Positions 26,850 to 36,418 are shown, numbered from the stretch's first letter. The stretch is DNA of 64,000 bases from Duganella sp. 1224 (GCF_013408245.1 NZ_JACBYS010000010.1:30196-94195), one strand, 5' to 3'. Notes: generated from the sequence alone by a model not told the origin. A program made the numbers and translations.

Positions 26850-27473
26850 GTGGCTTCCTACGATTTCTATTTCACGCGCCTGACCTACGAGTCGGGCGAC
26901 TGGGATGTGGATGTCCGCATGCCCAGCAACGTACTGAACTCGCTGGTGGAGTACACCACCTTGCGGGTCGATCCCGTCGAGCGCATCGTTGCGCTGTCCG
27001 ACCCGAAAATGCTGGAGGCGCCGTTCTGCTATTTCGCCGGCCACAAGCTGGTGCAGTTCACGGCGGCAGAGCGCAAGAATCTGGAGCGCTACATCAAGGG
27101 CGGCGGCTTCCTGTTCGTGGACGACTGCAATCACGACATCGATGGGCTGTTCGCGAAATCGTTCGAGGCCGAAATCGGTCGCATCTTCGGGCCGAAGGCG
27201 CTGCACAAGATCCCCAACAACCATCCGATCTATTCGAGCTTCTTCAAGTTTGAAGACGGGCCGCCCAACACCGCCGTGGAGCTGAACGGCTGGGGCGACG
27301 ATCTGGTGCACGACTATCTGAAGGCGGTCGAGGTGGGCGGCCGCGTGCGGCTTTTGTACAGCAACAAGGACTATGGCTGCGAGTGGGATTACGACTTCCG
27401 CAACAAGCGTTTCCTCGCGGTCGATAACACCCGCTTTGCGGTCAATATCATTCAATATGCGTTGGGAGCGTAG
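26850..27473 (+). CDS. DUF4159 domain protein
   Basis: A 207-aa protein with a GTG start (26850) 7 nt after TldE-2, so it belongs to the same operon. It matches DUF4159: YFAGHKLVQFTAAERKNLERYIKGGGFLFVDDCN is the characteristic core (split here as AGHKLVQFTAAE and IKGGGFLFVDDCN), a glutamine-amidotransferase-like fold of unknown activity. No signal peptide is seen here, although many homologues are exported. DUF4159 genes often sit with MoxR, DUF58 and Bat-type genes, as here. Confidence 0.85.
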   Translation: MASYDFYFTRLTYESGDWDVDVRMPSNVLNSLVEYTTLRVDPVERIVALSDPKMLEAPFCYFAGHKLVQFTAAERKNLERYIKGGGFLFVDDCNHDIDGLFAKSFEAEIGRIFGPKALHKIPNNHPIYSSFFKFEDGPPNTAVELNGWGDDLVHDYLKAVEVGGRVRLLYSNKDYGCEWDYDFRNKRFLAVDNTRFAVNIIQYALGA

Positions 27474-27475
27474 TT

Positions 27476-28474
27476 ATGGCTGAAGGTGTCGCCTGGAGCG
27501 AAAATGAAATCGGCGAACTGACCGCCAAGGTGAAGGCGCTGAAGGCCAGCATGTCGCGCGTGATCATCGGCCAGGAAAATGTGATCGACTCGCTGATCAT
27601 CTGCCTGCTGGCCGGCGGCCACGCGCTGGTGGAGGGCGTGCCGGGACTGGGCAAGACGCTGCTGGTGAAGTCGCTGTCGCAGGCGACGGAGCTGGACTTC
27701 CACCGCGTGCAGTTCACGCCGGACCTGATGCCGTCGGATATCGTCGGCACCGAGATCCTTGAAGAGGACCATGCGACGCGCAAGCGCGAGTTCCGCTTCC
27801 AGCAAGGGCCGGTGTTCACGCAGGTGCTGCTGGCGGACGAGATCAACCGCGCCCCGCCGAAAACGCAATCGGCCTTGCTGGAGGCGATGCAGGAACGCTC
27901 CGTCACCTTCGCCGGCCAGACGCACAAGCTGCCCAAGCCGTTCTTTGTGCTGGCGACGCAGAATCCGATCGAACAGGCGGGCACGTATCCTTTGCCGGAG
28001 GCGCAACTGGACCGCTTCCTGTTGCGCATCGACGTGGTCTATCCGACCGAGGAAGAGGAAATCGCCATGGTGGCCGCGACCACGCACGCCGGCCTGAAGG
28101 ACGCCGAGCCGGTGATGGATGTCGCCACGCTGCTGCGCCTGCAGCAGTTGGTGCGCGATATCGAGATCGGCGATCACCTCGTGGCCTATGCCACCCGGCT
28201 GGTGCGGGCCACGCGGCCATCGCTGACCACCGTGCCGGCGGTGCAGAAACATATCGGCTGGGGCGCGGGACCGCGTGCCGGACAGGCGCTGGTGCTGGCG
28301 TCCAAGGCGCGCGCGTTGATGCACGGCCGCCTGGCCGTCACGCGCGACGATATCGCAGAGATGCTGCTGCCGGTGCTGGCGCACCGTGTGCTGCGTAATT
28401 TCGAGGCGGAGGCGGATGGCGTGGCCATCGCCGACATCCTGCAAGCGCTGCGCGAGCATATCCGCCCGGACTAA
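27476..28474 (+). CDS. MoxR family AAA+ ATPase
   Basis: Cytoplasmic 332-aa AAA+ ATPase of the MoxR group, thought to act as a chaperone assembling or activating partner complexes. Walker A GVPGLGKT is at residues 54-61, with MoxR-specific FTPDLMPSDIVG, Walker B VLLADEINRAPPKTQSALLEAMQE (in two parts), sensor 1 LATQNPIEQAGTYPLPEAQLDRF (in two parts) and a C-terminal lid. It lies 2 nt after the DUF4159 gene. MoxR and DUF58 adjacency is a standard pairing. Confidence 0.94.
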   Translation: MAEGVAWSENEIGELTAKVKALKASMSRVIIGQENVIDSLIICLLAGGHALVEGVPGLGKTLLVKSLSQATELDFHRVQFTPDLMPSDIVGTEILEEDHATRKREFRFQQGPVFTQVLLADEINRAPPKTQSALLEAMQERSVTFAGQTHKLPKPFFVLATQNPIEQAGTYPLPEAQLDRFLLRIDVVYPTEEEEIAMVAATTHAGLKDAEPVMDVATLLRLQQLVRDIEIGDHLVAYATRLVRATRPSLTTVPAVQKHIGWGAGPRAGQALVLASKARALMHGRLAVTRDDIAEMLLPVLAHRVLRNFEAEADGVAIADILQALREHIRPD

Positions 28475-28481
28475 GCTGCCG

Positions 28482-29396
28482 ATGTCACTGACCGCCAAAC
28501 CTGCCGCCGGCCCGATGACCGCCATGCTGGCCCAGACCAGGGACCTGGATCTGGTCATCCGCCATGTGCTGGCGGGCCTGGGGCATGGCATCCACGCCGG
28601 CCGCGAGCGCGGTGCGGGCGTCGAGTTCTCCGAGTACCGCGCTTACGCCCCCGGCGACGAGTGGCGGCGCGTGGACTGGAAACTGCTGGCCCGCGCCGAC
28701 CGCTACTTCGTCCGCGAGGCGGAGCGGGACAGCCACGTCGCCGCCTGGCTCTGGCTGGACGCCACTGCGTCGATGGCGGAACCGAGCCGCGAGATCAACG
28801 GCATCGATAAACTCTGGTTCGCCCGCACGGTGCTGGCCTGCGTGGCGGCCATCGCCCAGCGCCAGGGAGACGCCTTTGGGCTGGTGATCTGCAGCGCCGG
28901 CAAAGTCGAGTTCACGCCGGCCGCGCGCGGTCCGCGCCAACTGCAACGCGTGCTGGCGGCGCTGAACAAGGCGACGCCACAAGGCGGCCTGCCGTCCGCC
29001 GATGTGCTGCGCGCCAGCCTGCACTTCGCCCGCGCACCGGGCATGATCTTCGCCGCCAGCGATTTTCTCGACTGGCCATCGCCGCTGAGCGAGGCCTTGC
29101 TCCGCCTGCGCAATATGCGCCATGACGTCCGCCTGCTCACGCTGCGCACGCAGGCCGAAGTCGACGCCAGCTTCAGATCCGGGGCCGGCTACCGCGACCC
29201 GGAGCATGATGATGGCCCGCATCGCCTGTCCAACGCCGATCGCGAACAGTACAAGCAGCGAAGCCGCACGCATTTTGACGGAGTGGCCGGCAGCTGCCGG
29301 CAACACAACATCGTGCACTACGAGGCGCGCATCGAGCAGCCGCTGAACGGCGTGCTGCGCGGCTGGCTGCAACTGGCCGGAGCGCGGGCGCGATGA
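28482..29396 (+). CDS. DUF58 domain protein (MoxR partner)
   Basis: A 304-aa DUF58 protein starting MSLTAKPAAGPM, 7 nt after moxR. The DUF58 signature is clear: FSEYRAYAPGDEWRRVDWKLLAR, then LDATASM, a degenerate vWA-type metal site. This family is the usual substrate or partner of MoxR ATPases. It lacks membrane segments, so it is probably cytoplasmic or peripheral. Its stop overlaps the next start (ATGATG). Confidence 0.9.
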   Translation: MSLTAKPAAGPMTAMLAQTRDLDLVIRHVLAGLGHGIHAGRERGAGVEFSEYRAYAPGDEWRRVDWKLLARADRYFVREAERDSHVAAWLWLDATASMAEPSREINGIDKLWFARTVLACVAAIAQRQGDAFGLVICSAGKVEFTPAARGPRQLQRVLAALNKATPQGGLPSADVLRASLHFARAPGMIFAASDFLDWPSPLSEALLRLRNMRHDVRLLTLRTQAEVDASFRSGAGYRDPEHDDGPHRLSNADREQYKQRSRTHFDGVAGSCRQHNIVHYEARIEQPLNGVLRGWLQLAGARAR

Positions 29397-30508
29397 TGTT
29401 GAGTTCTTACCCTCTGTGGTGGCTGGCATTGCCGGTGCTATTGCTGCCAATCTGGTGGCATCGCCAGAAACGTCAGCGCCTCAAAGCTGAACTGCTGGCC
29501 ACAGCGCGCTTTCTGCCGTCGGCGCCGCCGCAGCAATTGCGCGTGTGGCAGTGGCGCGACAGGATGCTGCTGCTGGTCCGCTGCGTGCTGCTGGTGACGC
29601 TGATTGCCTGGCTGGCTGCCACCATCTTCCCATGGCGTGGCGACACTGTCCTGATCGACAGCGGCGCGGACAACGCCTGGACAGAACAGCAGATCACGGC
29701 CGCAGGCTTTACCTCCGCCGCGCGCGCCGCCCTGCCGCCAAACGCACTGCAATGGCTGCGTGCCCACGAACGCGATTGGCGCCCGGCGGCGAGGCTGCTC
29801 ATCGTCGCCCGTGCCGGCCAGATCGCCATGCCAGCCCGCGTGCCGCAATTCAGCCACCCGATAGAAGTGCGCACCGCTCCGCACAGCGTCGCCGCCGCAG
29901 CACCCCGCACCGAACAACACATCACGGTGGCGGCGACCGCCGACCGCGCCATGGCGTGGCAATCGCTCTTTGCCGCGTTCGACGTCGCCGGCAACGCCGC
30001 CACACGCCACAAGCTGTCCGCTGAACCCGACGCCAACACGACGCTGATCGTCTGGGACATGCCCGCCGCCGCGCCACCGGCCAACTGGCGCGCTGCCAAT
30101 TGGTGGATCGCTGCCGCTGACGCCGCGCCCCGAGGCGACGCGGTATCCAGCGCGCCTGCCGTACCCGCCGCAGGTGTGGCACGCCCGGCGTTCCCGGAAC
30201 TGGCAAACGCATCGACGTTAACGCTGAACGGCATCACGATGAAATACGCCGACTCCGCGCGTGGCCGCCTGTGGACATCGGACGCGTTTCCCCCACGCGA
30301 CGCCGACACCGCTCGCGCACTCTACGAATCCTGGCAGCGGCTCTCCGCCGCACCATCGCCGCCCTACGCCACGCCATCGCAGATCTTCGGCAGCACGCGC
30401 AGCGCGCTACCCGCCATCAGCAATGCCAGGCCGGCGTACTGGCTGGCGTTGGCGTTGCTGGCCCTCTTCATCATCGAACGGATCCTCACGCATGCACGGC
30501 GAACCTGA
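29393..30508 (+). CDS. BatA-type N-terminal membrane domain protein
   Basis: A 371-aa membrane protein. Residues 1-80 match the BatA/aerotolerance-regulator N-terminal domain: SYPLWWLALPVLLLPIWWHR as TM1, a basic linker, and LLLVRCVLLVTLIAWLAATIFPW as TM2. The large middle region (about 85-340) is low in motifs and has no vWA domain. A TM near the C-terminus (AYWLALALLALFIIERIL) ends the protein. It overlaps DUF58 upstream by 4 nt and the DUF4175-like gene downstream by 17 nt. Likely part of a membrane complex served by MoxR. Confidence 0.82.
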   Translation: MMLSSYPLWWLALPVLLLPIWWHRQKRQRLKAELLATARFLPSAPPQQLRVWQWRDRMLLLVRCVLLVTLIAWLAATIFPWRGDTVLIDSGADNAWTEQQITAAGFTSAARAALPPNALQWLRAHERDWRPAARLLIVARAGQIAMPARVPQFSHPIEVRTAPHSVAAAAPRTEQHITVAATADRAMAWQSLFAAFDVAGNAATRHKLSAEPDANTTLIVWDMPAAAPPANWRAANWWIAAADAAPRGDAVSSAPAVPAAGVARPAFPELANASTLTLNGITMKYADSARGRLWTSDAFPPRDADTARALYESWQRLSAAPSPPYATPSQIFGSTRSALPAISNARPAYWLALALLALFIIERILTHARRT

Positions 30509-32519
30509 CCACTTGCGCCGCCGTCTGTGGACCGCCATCTGCCGGCGCCGCGCGCCACTTTGGCTGGCCGCCCTCGTGCCGCTGGCCCTGGCCATGTGGC
30601 TGTTGCCCAATGCCCGCACTTTCACGGCGGCGGCCATCGCCATTTGGGCGATCAGCGCCGCCGCCGACGCCTATCGCTGGCGGCAACGCATCGCCAGCCA
30701 GTGGCCGTCCTGGCTCAACACTGCCGTCCCCGCGCTGGAAGACAGCAGCGATCTGCTGGCCCGCGAGGTGACCACATCCATCGCCAGGCTCCAGCAACAA
30801 CGCCTGCAAGCCCGTCTTGCCAACGCGCTGACCGCCGCCGATTACCAGCGCATCGCCGCGACACGCGCGCGCTTCGCCCTCCTCCCGCTGATCCTCGCGC
30901 TGCTGGCATCCGCCGCCGCCGCCGCATGGCACGGCAAGGTCCCGCCAGCACGCCCCGCCGCGCCACACGCCCAAGCCAACAAGCCGGTGGTGGATGGCGA
31001 GGTCTATCTCAGCGTCACGCCGCCAGCCTACACCGGCATCAAGCCATTCGACACCGGCGCGCGCGACATCCAGATTCCTCAATATGCGGAAGTCCGCTGG
31101 TGCGTTCGCAACGCCACCGGCGCCGCGCCGGCGGTCGAACTGGGCGACGGCCAGTTGCTCACCATTGGCAAGGACTGCGCCAGGCTCCGCGTGGAAGACT
31201 CGCTGTTCTGGCGCGTGCGCGGCGCCGCCGGCACCCGCTACAACATCCGCGTGGCGCCGGATCAGGCACCGCAAGTGAGCGTCATCGAGCCGACAGAACT
31301 GATCCACCTGCTGCAAAAGGACGCCAAGGCTGTCCAAATTGCCATCAGCGCCCGCGACGACTACGCCATCGTCCGCGCCAGCCTGCACCTGACGCTCGCG
31401 CGTGGCAGCGGCGAAAACATCCGCTTCAGCGACAAGGAAGTACCGCTGCCGCAATCGGCCGATCCGAAAGTGCGCAACTGGCAAAAACAATGGACGTTGG
31501 CGGAACTCGGCATGGAAGCGGGCGATGAACTGTACTTCTTCGTCCGCGCCACCGACAACGCGCCGGAGAATCCGCACACCAGCCAATCGCCTACCTACAC
31601 GCTGCGCGTGCCCGGGCCGGAGGCGGAAAGCCTGGACTCGACCGCGCTGCCATCGATGAGCAAGCCGGAAAACCTGCGCAGCCAGCGCCAGATCATTATC
31701 GATACCGAACAACTGGTGGCGGACCTGCAAGCGCATCCCAACATGCCCGCCGCCACGCTGCGCGCGCGCAGCGAAGGCATCGCCGCCGACCAGGCCGCGC
31801 TGCGCCTGCGCTACGGCCAGTTCCTCGGCGAAGAATCCAGCCTGTTCGGCGACGACGAGCATGAGCACGAACATCACGGCAACGAAAAGCCGGGCAGCGA
31901 AATCGGCGTGATGAAGGAATTCGGCCACGCGCACGACGTGGAGGACAACGCCACGATCTTTGATCCGCAGACGAAGGCCATCCTCAAGCGCGCGCTGGCC
32001 GCGATGTGGGACGCGGAAAAATCCCTGCGCGCGGTGGCGCCCAAGGCTGCGCTGCCACCGGAATACAAGGCGCTGGACGCGATCAAGGAATTGCAGGCCG
32101 CGGAACGCGTTTATCTGCACCGAACCGCCTTCGTGCCGCCGGCGCTGAAAGAGGAAAAGCGCATGACCGGCGACATGGTCGGCGCCATGAGCTACAAGCG
32201 CGCGCAGGGCACGGCCAGCGATACGGTGCCGGCCGAGGTACGGGACCTGGTGCAAGCCTTGTCGCAGGATGGCGCCTTGCCCGCCTTGTGGAGCAAATCG
32301 GCGCGCGATGCGATCGCCGCCCGCATCCCCGATCAGGAGCAGAAGCTCAGCGCGCAGCGCGCGGTTCAGGATGTGCAGGATGGCTGCGTGCCATGCCGCG
32401 CCGAGTTGCGCGCGTGGCTGCGTGGCACGCTGGTGGAAGCGCCGGTGCTGCTGCAGGCGCGTTCCTCGGCCGAGACGCCGTTCCGCCAGGCGTGGCGCGG
32501 CAAGGAGCAAGGCAAATGA
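30492..32519 (+). CDS. DUF4175-type membrane protein
   Basis: A 675-aa protein starting MHGEPDHLRRR inside the end of the previous gene. It has TM segments at about residues 20-60 and 135-155, then a long extracytoplasmic part. That part includes a beta domain (VYLSVTPPAYTGIKPF...VRVPGPEAE-type) and a coiled helical region, as in DUF4175 proteins of Bat/MoxR clusters. A short His/Glu-rich stretch (DEHEHEHHGNEK, about residues 456-467) could bind metal. A CVPC pair (DGCVPCRAE) lies near the C-terminus. Function unknown. Confidence 0.72.
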   Translation: MHGEPDHLRRRLWTAICRRRAPLWLAALVPLALAMWLLPNARTFTAAAIAIWAISAAADAYRWRQRIASQWPSWLNTAVPALEDSSDLLAREVTTSIARLQQQRLQARLANALTAADYQRIAATRARFALLPLILALLASAAAAAWHGKVPPARPAAPHAQANKPVVDGEVYLSVTPPAYTGIKPFDTGARDIQIPQYAEVRWCVRNATGAAPAVELGDGQLLTIGKDCARLRVEDSLFWRVRGAAGTRYNIRVAPDQAPQVSVIEPTELIHLLQKDAKAVQIAISARDDYAIVRASLHLTLARGSGENIRFSDKEVPLPQSADPKVRNWQKQWTLAELGMEAGDELYFFVRATDNAPENPHTSQSPTYTLRVPGPEAESLDSTALPSMSKPENLRSQRQIIIDTEQLVADLQAHPNMPAATLRARSEGIAADQAALRLRYGQFLGEESSLFGDDEHEHEHHGNEKPGSEIGVMKEFGHAHDVEDNATIFDPQTKAILKRALAAMWDAEKSLRAVAPKAALPPEYKALDAIKELQAAERVYLHRTAFVPPALKEEKRMTGDMVGAMSYKRAQGTASDTVPAEVRDLVQALSQDGALPALWSKSARDAIAARIPDQEQKLSAQRAVQDVQDGCVPCRAELRAWLRGTLVEAPVLLQARSSAETPFRQAWRGKEQGK

Positions 32520-34210
32520 TGATGTCCACGGACCTGATGTCGATAGCGCCGCCGTTGGCCGCGCTGGTGGTGGGCATGATCAGCGCGGCGCTGTTCGCCC
32601 GCCGGCGCCGCTGGATCGACGCCGGCCTGGCTGTATTGGCAGGTGTCGCCCTGGCGGTGGCGATTGCGGATGTGCGTCTGCCACCAGGCGCCTCCGGTCC
32701 GCTGAACGTCAGTACGGCGGCCGGCCGCATCAGCGAATCCGATCTGCGCGCGATTCCCTCCGCGTCCAGCATCGTGTTGAGCGGCGACGGTGTACGGGAA
32801 GCCGAGTGGCGTGATTTACCCGCGCGTCCGCTGCAATGGCAGCCTGCGGCGGCGGATCTGTTGTGGCTTGATTTTCCTCGCTCGATATCGCTGGGCCGCA
32901 TCTTTACGTTGACGGTGCGGCGCTCATTGGTTCCGGCGCCGTGGCGCCTGCAGCTGCTGGCGGAGAATAAGCAGGTGCTGGCCGATTCCGGGCTGGCGGC
33001 GGCATCGCAGTTGTCTGTGCAGTGGTTGCCGCCGGTGGCCGAGACGATGGTGTTGCAGGCGCGTTTGCTCGACAAGAGCGGCAAGACCGTCGCGCAGGGA
33101 CCGCTGCCGTTGCAGGTGACGGATGCCGTGCCTTTGCAGATACAGGGGCGCTTCGATGCGCCGTCGTTTGATGCGCGGGCGTTGAATCAGCTGCTGTCGG
33201 ATGGCGGCGCGATACTGGACTGGAGTGTCACGCTGGGCAAGGCGATCTCGCGTAGCGAGACGGCACGCGAGCCATTGACTGCGCCGAATGCGCTGTTCGT
33301 CGACGCGGCGTATGTCGAGCATTTGAACGCGGCTGGGCGTGCGATGTTGCTGGCGCAGGCTGGCAAAGGCGCGCCGCTGGTGATCCTCGGCGGGAATGCG
33401 GCGGATGCGGGCGTCTGGCAGCGGGAGTTTGGATTGCCGCTGCATCCGCAATCGCCGACGACGGAGAAGGAGGACGCGCGGCAGTTCGGCGTCATCTCGC
33501 TGCCGCCGGCCCAGCTGAATCCTTCGGACAGTGCTGGGGCGTGGTCGGTTCTGGCCCGCGATGGGAAGCGGCAGCCCTGGTTGTGGCAGCGTCGTGTTGG
33601 GGCGGGGCGCCTGGTGTGGATAGGCGTGTCGGACTGGCATAAGTATGCGATCAGCGCGCCGCAGGCGTTGGCGTTGTGGTGGCAGTCGGCCATGGATTTG
33701 ATTGCGCTGGAGGGCGTGCAAAAGACGGCGTGGCGCATGGATGACCCGATGCCGCTACCGGGATTGCGCACGGAGGTCTGCGCGCAGGGCGTGAAGGCCG
33801 GGACCGCGCTTTCCGCCGATGGCCATGCGGCGATGACGTTGGCCGCGCGCGCGGATAAGGCGGATGGTGTGTGCGCGGCGTTCTGGCCCCACAAGGCTGG
33901 CTGGCTGAAGTTCGGCGCGGAAGGCATGGCGGAGCAGGGTATGGCGTACATCTACGCCGCCGGCGACTGGCCGGCATGGCAGAAAGCCCTGCGCCGCGAC
34001 GCCACCGCGCAATACGCCGCCCGCTTGGCTCCCCCAGCCGCGAAGCTCGTCAATGCCGACGTGGTTGGCGCGGACGAGGGGGAGGCGTGGGTCGGTACAC
34101 GTGTGGCAGGGGTGTTGTTTGCGCTGCTGTTGCTGGCGCTGTGGTGGCGCGAGCAGCGTATGTCAGGACATGAAATGGTGTTTGAGCGAATCGGCACCAA
34201 ATCCGAGTGA
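32516..34210 (+). CDS. Membrane protein of unknown function, last gene of the TldD/MoxR operon
   Basis: A 564-aa protein translationally coupled to the DUF4175 gene (ATGATG overlap). Two N-terminal hydrophobic segments (about residues 6-50) and a C-terminal TM (VAGVLFALLLLALWW) enclose a ~480-residue extracytoplasmic domain. The central segment (LVILGGNAADAGVW, then QRRVGAGRLVWIGVSDWHKY) resembles the glutamine-amidotransferase-like domain of Bat-cluster proteins but has no visible catalytic triad. Codon use in 33.0-33.9 kb is slightly relaxed. No family name can be given safely. Confidence 0.7.
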   Translation: MMMSTDLMSIAPPLAALVVGMISAALFARRRRWIDAGLAVLAGVALAVAIADVRLPPGASGPLNVSTAAGRISESDLRAIPSASSIVLSGDGVREAEWRDLPARPLQWQPAAADLLWLDFPRSISLGRIFTLTVRRSLVPAPWRLQLLAENKQVLADSGLAAASQLSVQWLPPVAETMVLQARLLDKSGKTVAQGPLPLQVTDAVPLQIQGRFDAPSFDARALNQLLSDGGAILDWSVTLGKAISRSETAREPLTAPNALFVDAAYVEHLNAAGRAMLLAQAGKGAPLVILGGNAADAGVWQREFGLPLHPQSPTTEKEDARQFGVISLPPAQLNPSDSAGAWSVLARDGKRQPWLWQRRVGAGRLVWIGVSDWHKYAISAPQALALWWQSAMDLIALEGVQKTAWRMDDPMPLPGLRTEVCAQGVKAGTALSADGHAAMTLAARADKADGVCAAFWPHKAGWLKFGAEGMAEQGMAYIYAAGDWPAWQKALRRDATAQYAARLAPPAAKLVNADVVGADEGEAWVGTRVAGVLFALLLLALWWREQRMSGHEMVFERIGTKSE

Positions 34211-34274
34211 TACGGCACACATGCCGCGCCGCGTGGCAGCTACACTACGGGTGTTTCCACGAACAGGCGCTCAC

Positions 34275-35105
34275 ATGGCCCATCCCGATCCGGACCGCGA
34301 CATCCACGCCATACAAGGCGTAGGCGCCGCCGCGCATGTGATGCAGGGGCGCGAACTGGAAATACTGCGGATCCACGTCCAGCAGCCGGCGCTGATCTTG
34401 GTCGACCGGGGTATCAAGACGGTGCGCGCGACACATGGAGCGCCAGTGCGCGCGCGCCCCGGCCAGGCGCTCGTCTTTGCGGGCGGCCAGACCGTCGATT
34501 TCACCAACACCGTCACCGAAGGCGAACATTACGAAGCGCGCTGGCTGGTGTTTGATCCGGCGCTGCTGGACGATGCGTTTTACCGCCTCCGCGCAACCAC
34601 GGCCGCAGCACCATCCCAAGCGCGTGCACTGACCAAGGTGCACGCAGGACTTGCCGACGCATTCGCGCGCGCCACCGAGGCCTTGAGCTGCGGTTTGCCC
34701 GTATCCGTGGCCCGGCAACGCATGCTGGAAGTGATGCACTGGCTGCTGGAGGCCGGCGTGGCGCTTTCTGCGCCGGCTGCCCTGGCGGACATCTCGTCCA
34801 GAGTGCGCGTTCTGATCGGTTCCGGCCCGCAGCAGGAATGGTCGGCAGACCGCGTGGCGAACGAACTGTCAGTGTCACAGGCGACGCTGCGCCGGCGCCT
34901 TGCCACAGAAGGCACCACGCTGACCGAACTGCTGGTCGATATCCGCATGGCCACCGCGTTGACGCTGCTGCAAGCGACCACGCAGCCGGTATCGCACATC
35001 GCGCTATCGGTGGGGTATGCATCATCATCGCGTTTCGCTGTGCGGTTCCGTCAGCGTTTCGGCTTTGCACCCACTGCGGTGCGTGGCCATGAGCGCGTTC
35101 TTTGA
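34275..35105 (+). CDS. AraC family transcriptional regulator
   Basis: A 276-aa regulator. The N-terminal cupin-like sensing half (about 1-165) is followed by a C-terminal double helix-turn-helix (about 185-270: SADRVANELSVSQATLRRRLATEG and the second helix pair ending RFAVRFRQRFGFAPTAVR). The start MAHPDPDRD (34275) was preferred; upstream in-frame ATGs run into the preceding gene. It lies 12 nt before the glutathione S-transferase gene, suggesting co-transcription and a role in stress or xenobiotic response. Confidence 0.88.
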   Translation: MAHPDPDRDIHAIQGVGAAAHVMQGRELEILRIHVQQPALILVDRGIKTVRATHGAPVRARPGQALVFAGGQTVDFTNTVTEGEHYEARWLVFDPALLDDAFYRLRATTAAAPSQARALTKVHAGLADAFARATEALSCGLPVSVARQRMLEVMHWLLEAGVALSAPAALADISSRVRVLIGSGPQQEWSADRVANELSVSQATLRRRLATEGTTLTELLVDIRMATALTLLQATTQPVSHIALSVGYASSSRFAVRFRQRFGFAPTAVRGHERVL

Positions 35106-35117
35106 AAGGAGCATGAC

Positions 35118-35759
35118 ATGATCAAAATCCACCACCTTGGCCATGCGCAGTCCGAACGCATCGTCTGGCTCTGCGAGGAGCTGGATGTGCCGTATGAAAT
35201 CCAGCACTACACGCGCGACCCGGCAACGATGCTGTCGCCGCCGGAACTGAAAGCGCTGCATCCGCTCGGCGCGGCGCCGGTCATCGAAGACGGACCGCTC
35301 ATGCTGGCCGAATCGGCGGCCATCGTCGAATACATCATCGTCAAACATGGCGGCGGGCGGCTCAAGTTCGGCCCGGAACATCCTGGCTATGCGGACTACC
35401 TGTACTGGTTCCATTTCGCAAACGGCAATCTTCAGCCGGCGATTGGCCGTGTGCTGTTCATGCGCCGCGCCGGTCTGGCGGAAGGACACCCGGCGCTGGC
35501 GGCCGTGCATGGCCGCATGGAGCGCGTGCTGGCGTTGATGGAGGAGCGACTGGCGCAAGCAGCCTATCTCGCGGGCGGCGAATTCTCGGCGGCGGATATC
35601 ATGACGGTATTTTCGCTTACCACCATGCGCCTGTTCCAGCCGTTTGATCTGGCGCCGTATCCGCATATCCGTGACTACCTGCAGCGCATCGGCGCAAGGC
35701 CAGCCTATCGCCGGGCGATGCGCAAGAGCGATCCTGACCTGACGCCGATGCTGGACTAG
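35118..35759 (+). CDS. Glutathione S-transferase
   Basis: Cytosolic GST, 213 aa. The N-terminal thioredoxin-like domain has the Ser-containing HAQSERIVWLCEEL (candidate catalytic Ser12), the cis-proline loop GAAPVIEDG and the glutathione-binding ESAAIVEYI. The C-terminal all-alpha domain has the FSAADIMTVF N-capping motif. Shine-Dalgarno AAAGGAG lies at about 35104-35110. It pairs with the AraC regulator. Confidence 0.92.
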   Translation: MIKIHHLGHAQSERIVWLCEELDVPYEIQHYTRDPATMLSPPELKALHPLGAAPVIEDGPLMLAESAAIVEYIIVKHGGGRLKFGPEHPGYADYLYWFHFANGNLQPAIGRVLFMRRAGLAEGHPALAAVHGRMERVLALMEERLAQAAYLAGGEFSAADIMTVFSLTTMRLFQPFDLAPYPHIRDYLQRIGARPAYRRAMRKSDPDLTPMLD

Positions 35760-35761
35760 CG

Positions 35762-36418
35762 TTATTCCTGCTGCCAGCGCCGCACGTATGCCGGCGCCTC
35801 AAGCGTGCAGGCCGCATCGGCCACCGGGGGCAGATGCGCGCGGGCGAAGGGCAGCACACCGGCCCACGCCGGCCAGCCCAGGTCTTCCTCATCATCGTTG
35901 GGTGGTCCTGTGCGGACCTTGCACGCCGCTTCCGCCAGCGGAATGCGCATGACGGTGGTGGCGGCGTATTCCTTGTCCGAGCCGGGGCGGACGTCCGCCT
36001 GGCGGCCGGGCAGCAGCTTCTCCATGAACGCTTCCATCGCATGCCGCGCATCGGCGCCTTCCACTACCTCAAAACGCCCGTAGATCATGGCAGACCGGTA
36101 GTTCATCGAGTGGCTGAACGCGGAGCGCGCCAGCACCAGTCCATCCAGGTGCGTGATGGTCACGCAGCATTCGCCATCCATCAGGCGCTTCAGCATGCGG
36201 CTGCCATTGGAGCCGTGGATGTACAGGTAATCGCCCTCACGCCAGCAGGCCGTGGGTATGCAATGCGCGCCGCTGGCGTCGCCAAAGGCAATGTGGCACA
36301 GGTAGGCGTCATCGATGATGGCATGCAGGGTGGTGCTGTGGTAATGCGCGTTGGTGGCGACGCGGCGCACGCGGGTGCGCGCGCTCGGGGCGGAAGCTGT
36401 GTCGTTCATGATCTCCAT
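35762..36418 (-). CDS. Pyridoxamine 5'-phosphate oxidase-related flavin-binding protein
   Basis: A 218-aa split-barrel flavoprotein of the PNPOx-like family. Blocks are HAIIDDAYLCHIAFGD, YLYIHGSNGSRMLKRL, VTITHLDGLVLARSAFSHSMNYRSAMIYG and a C-terminal VRTGPPNDDEEDL, typical of nucleotide-binding FMN proteins. The start may be MEIM (36418) or the second Met (36409). It is divergent from a LysR gene with a 97-bp gap containing an inverted repeat, so LysR control is likely. The specific reaction is unknown. Confidence 0.87.
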   Translation of the reverse strand: MEIMNDTASAPSARTRVRRVATNAHYHSTTLHAIIDDAYLCHIAFGDASGAHCIPTACWREGDYLYIHGSNGSRMLKRLMDGECCVTITHLDGLVLARSAFSHSMNYRSAMIYGRFEVVEGADARHAMEAFMEKLLPGRQADVRPGSDKEYAATTVMRIPLAEAACKVRTGPPNDDEEDLGWPAWAGVLPFARAHLPPVADAACTLEAPAYVRRWQQE

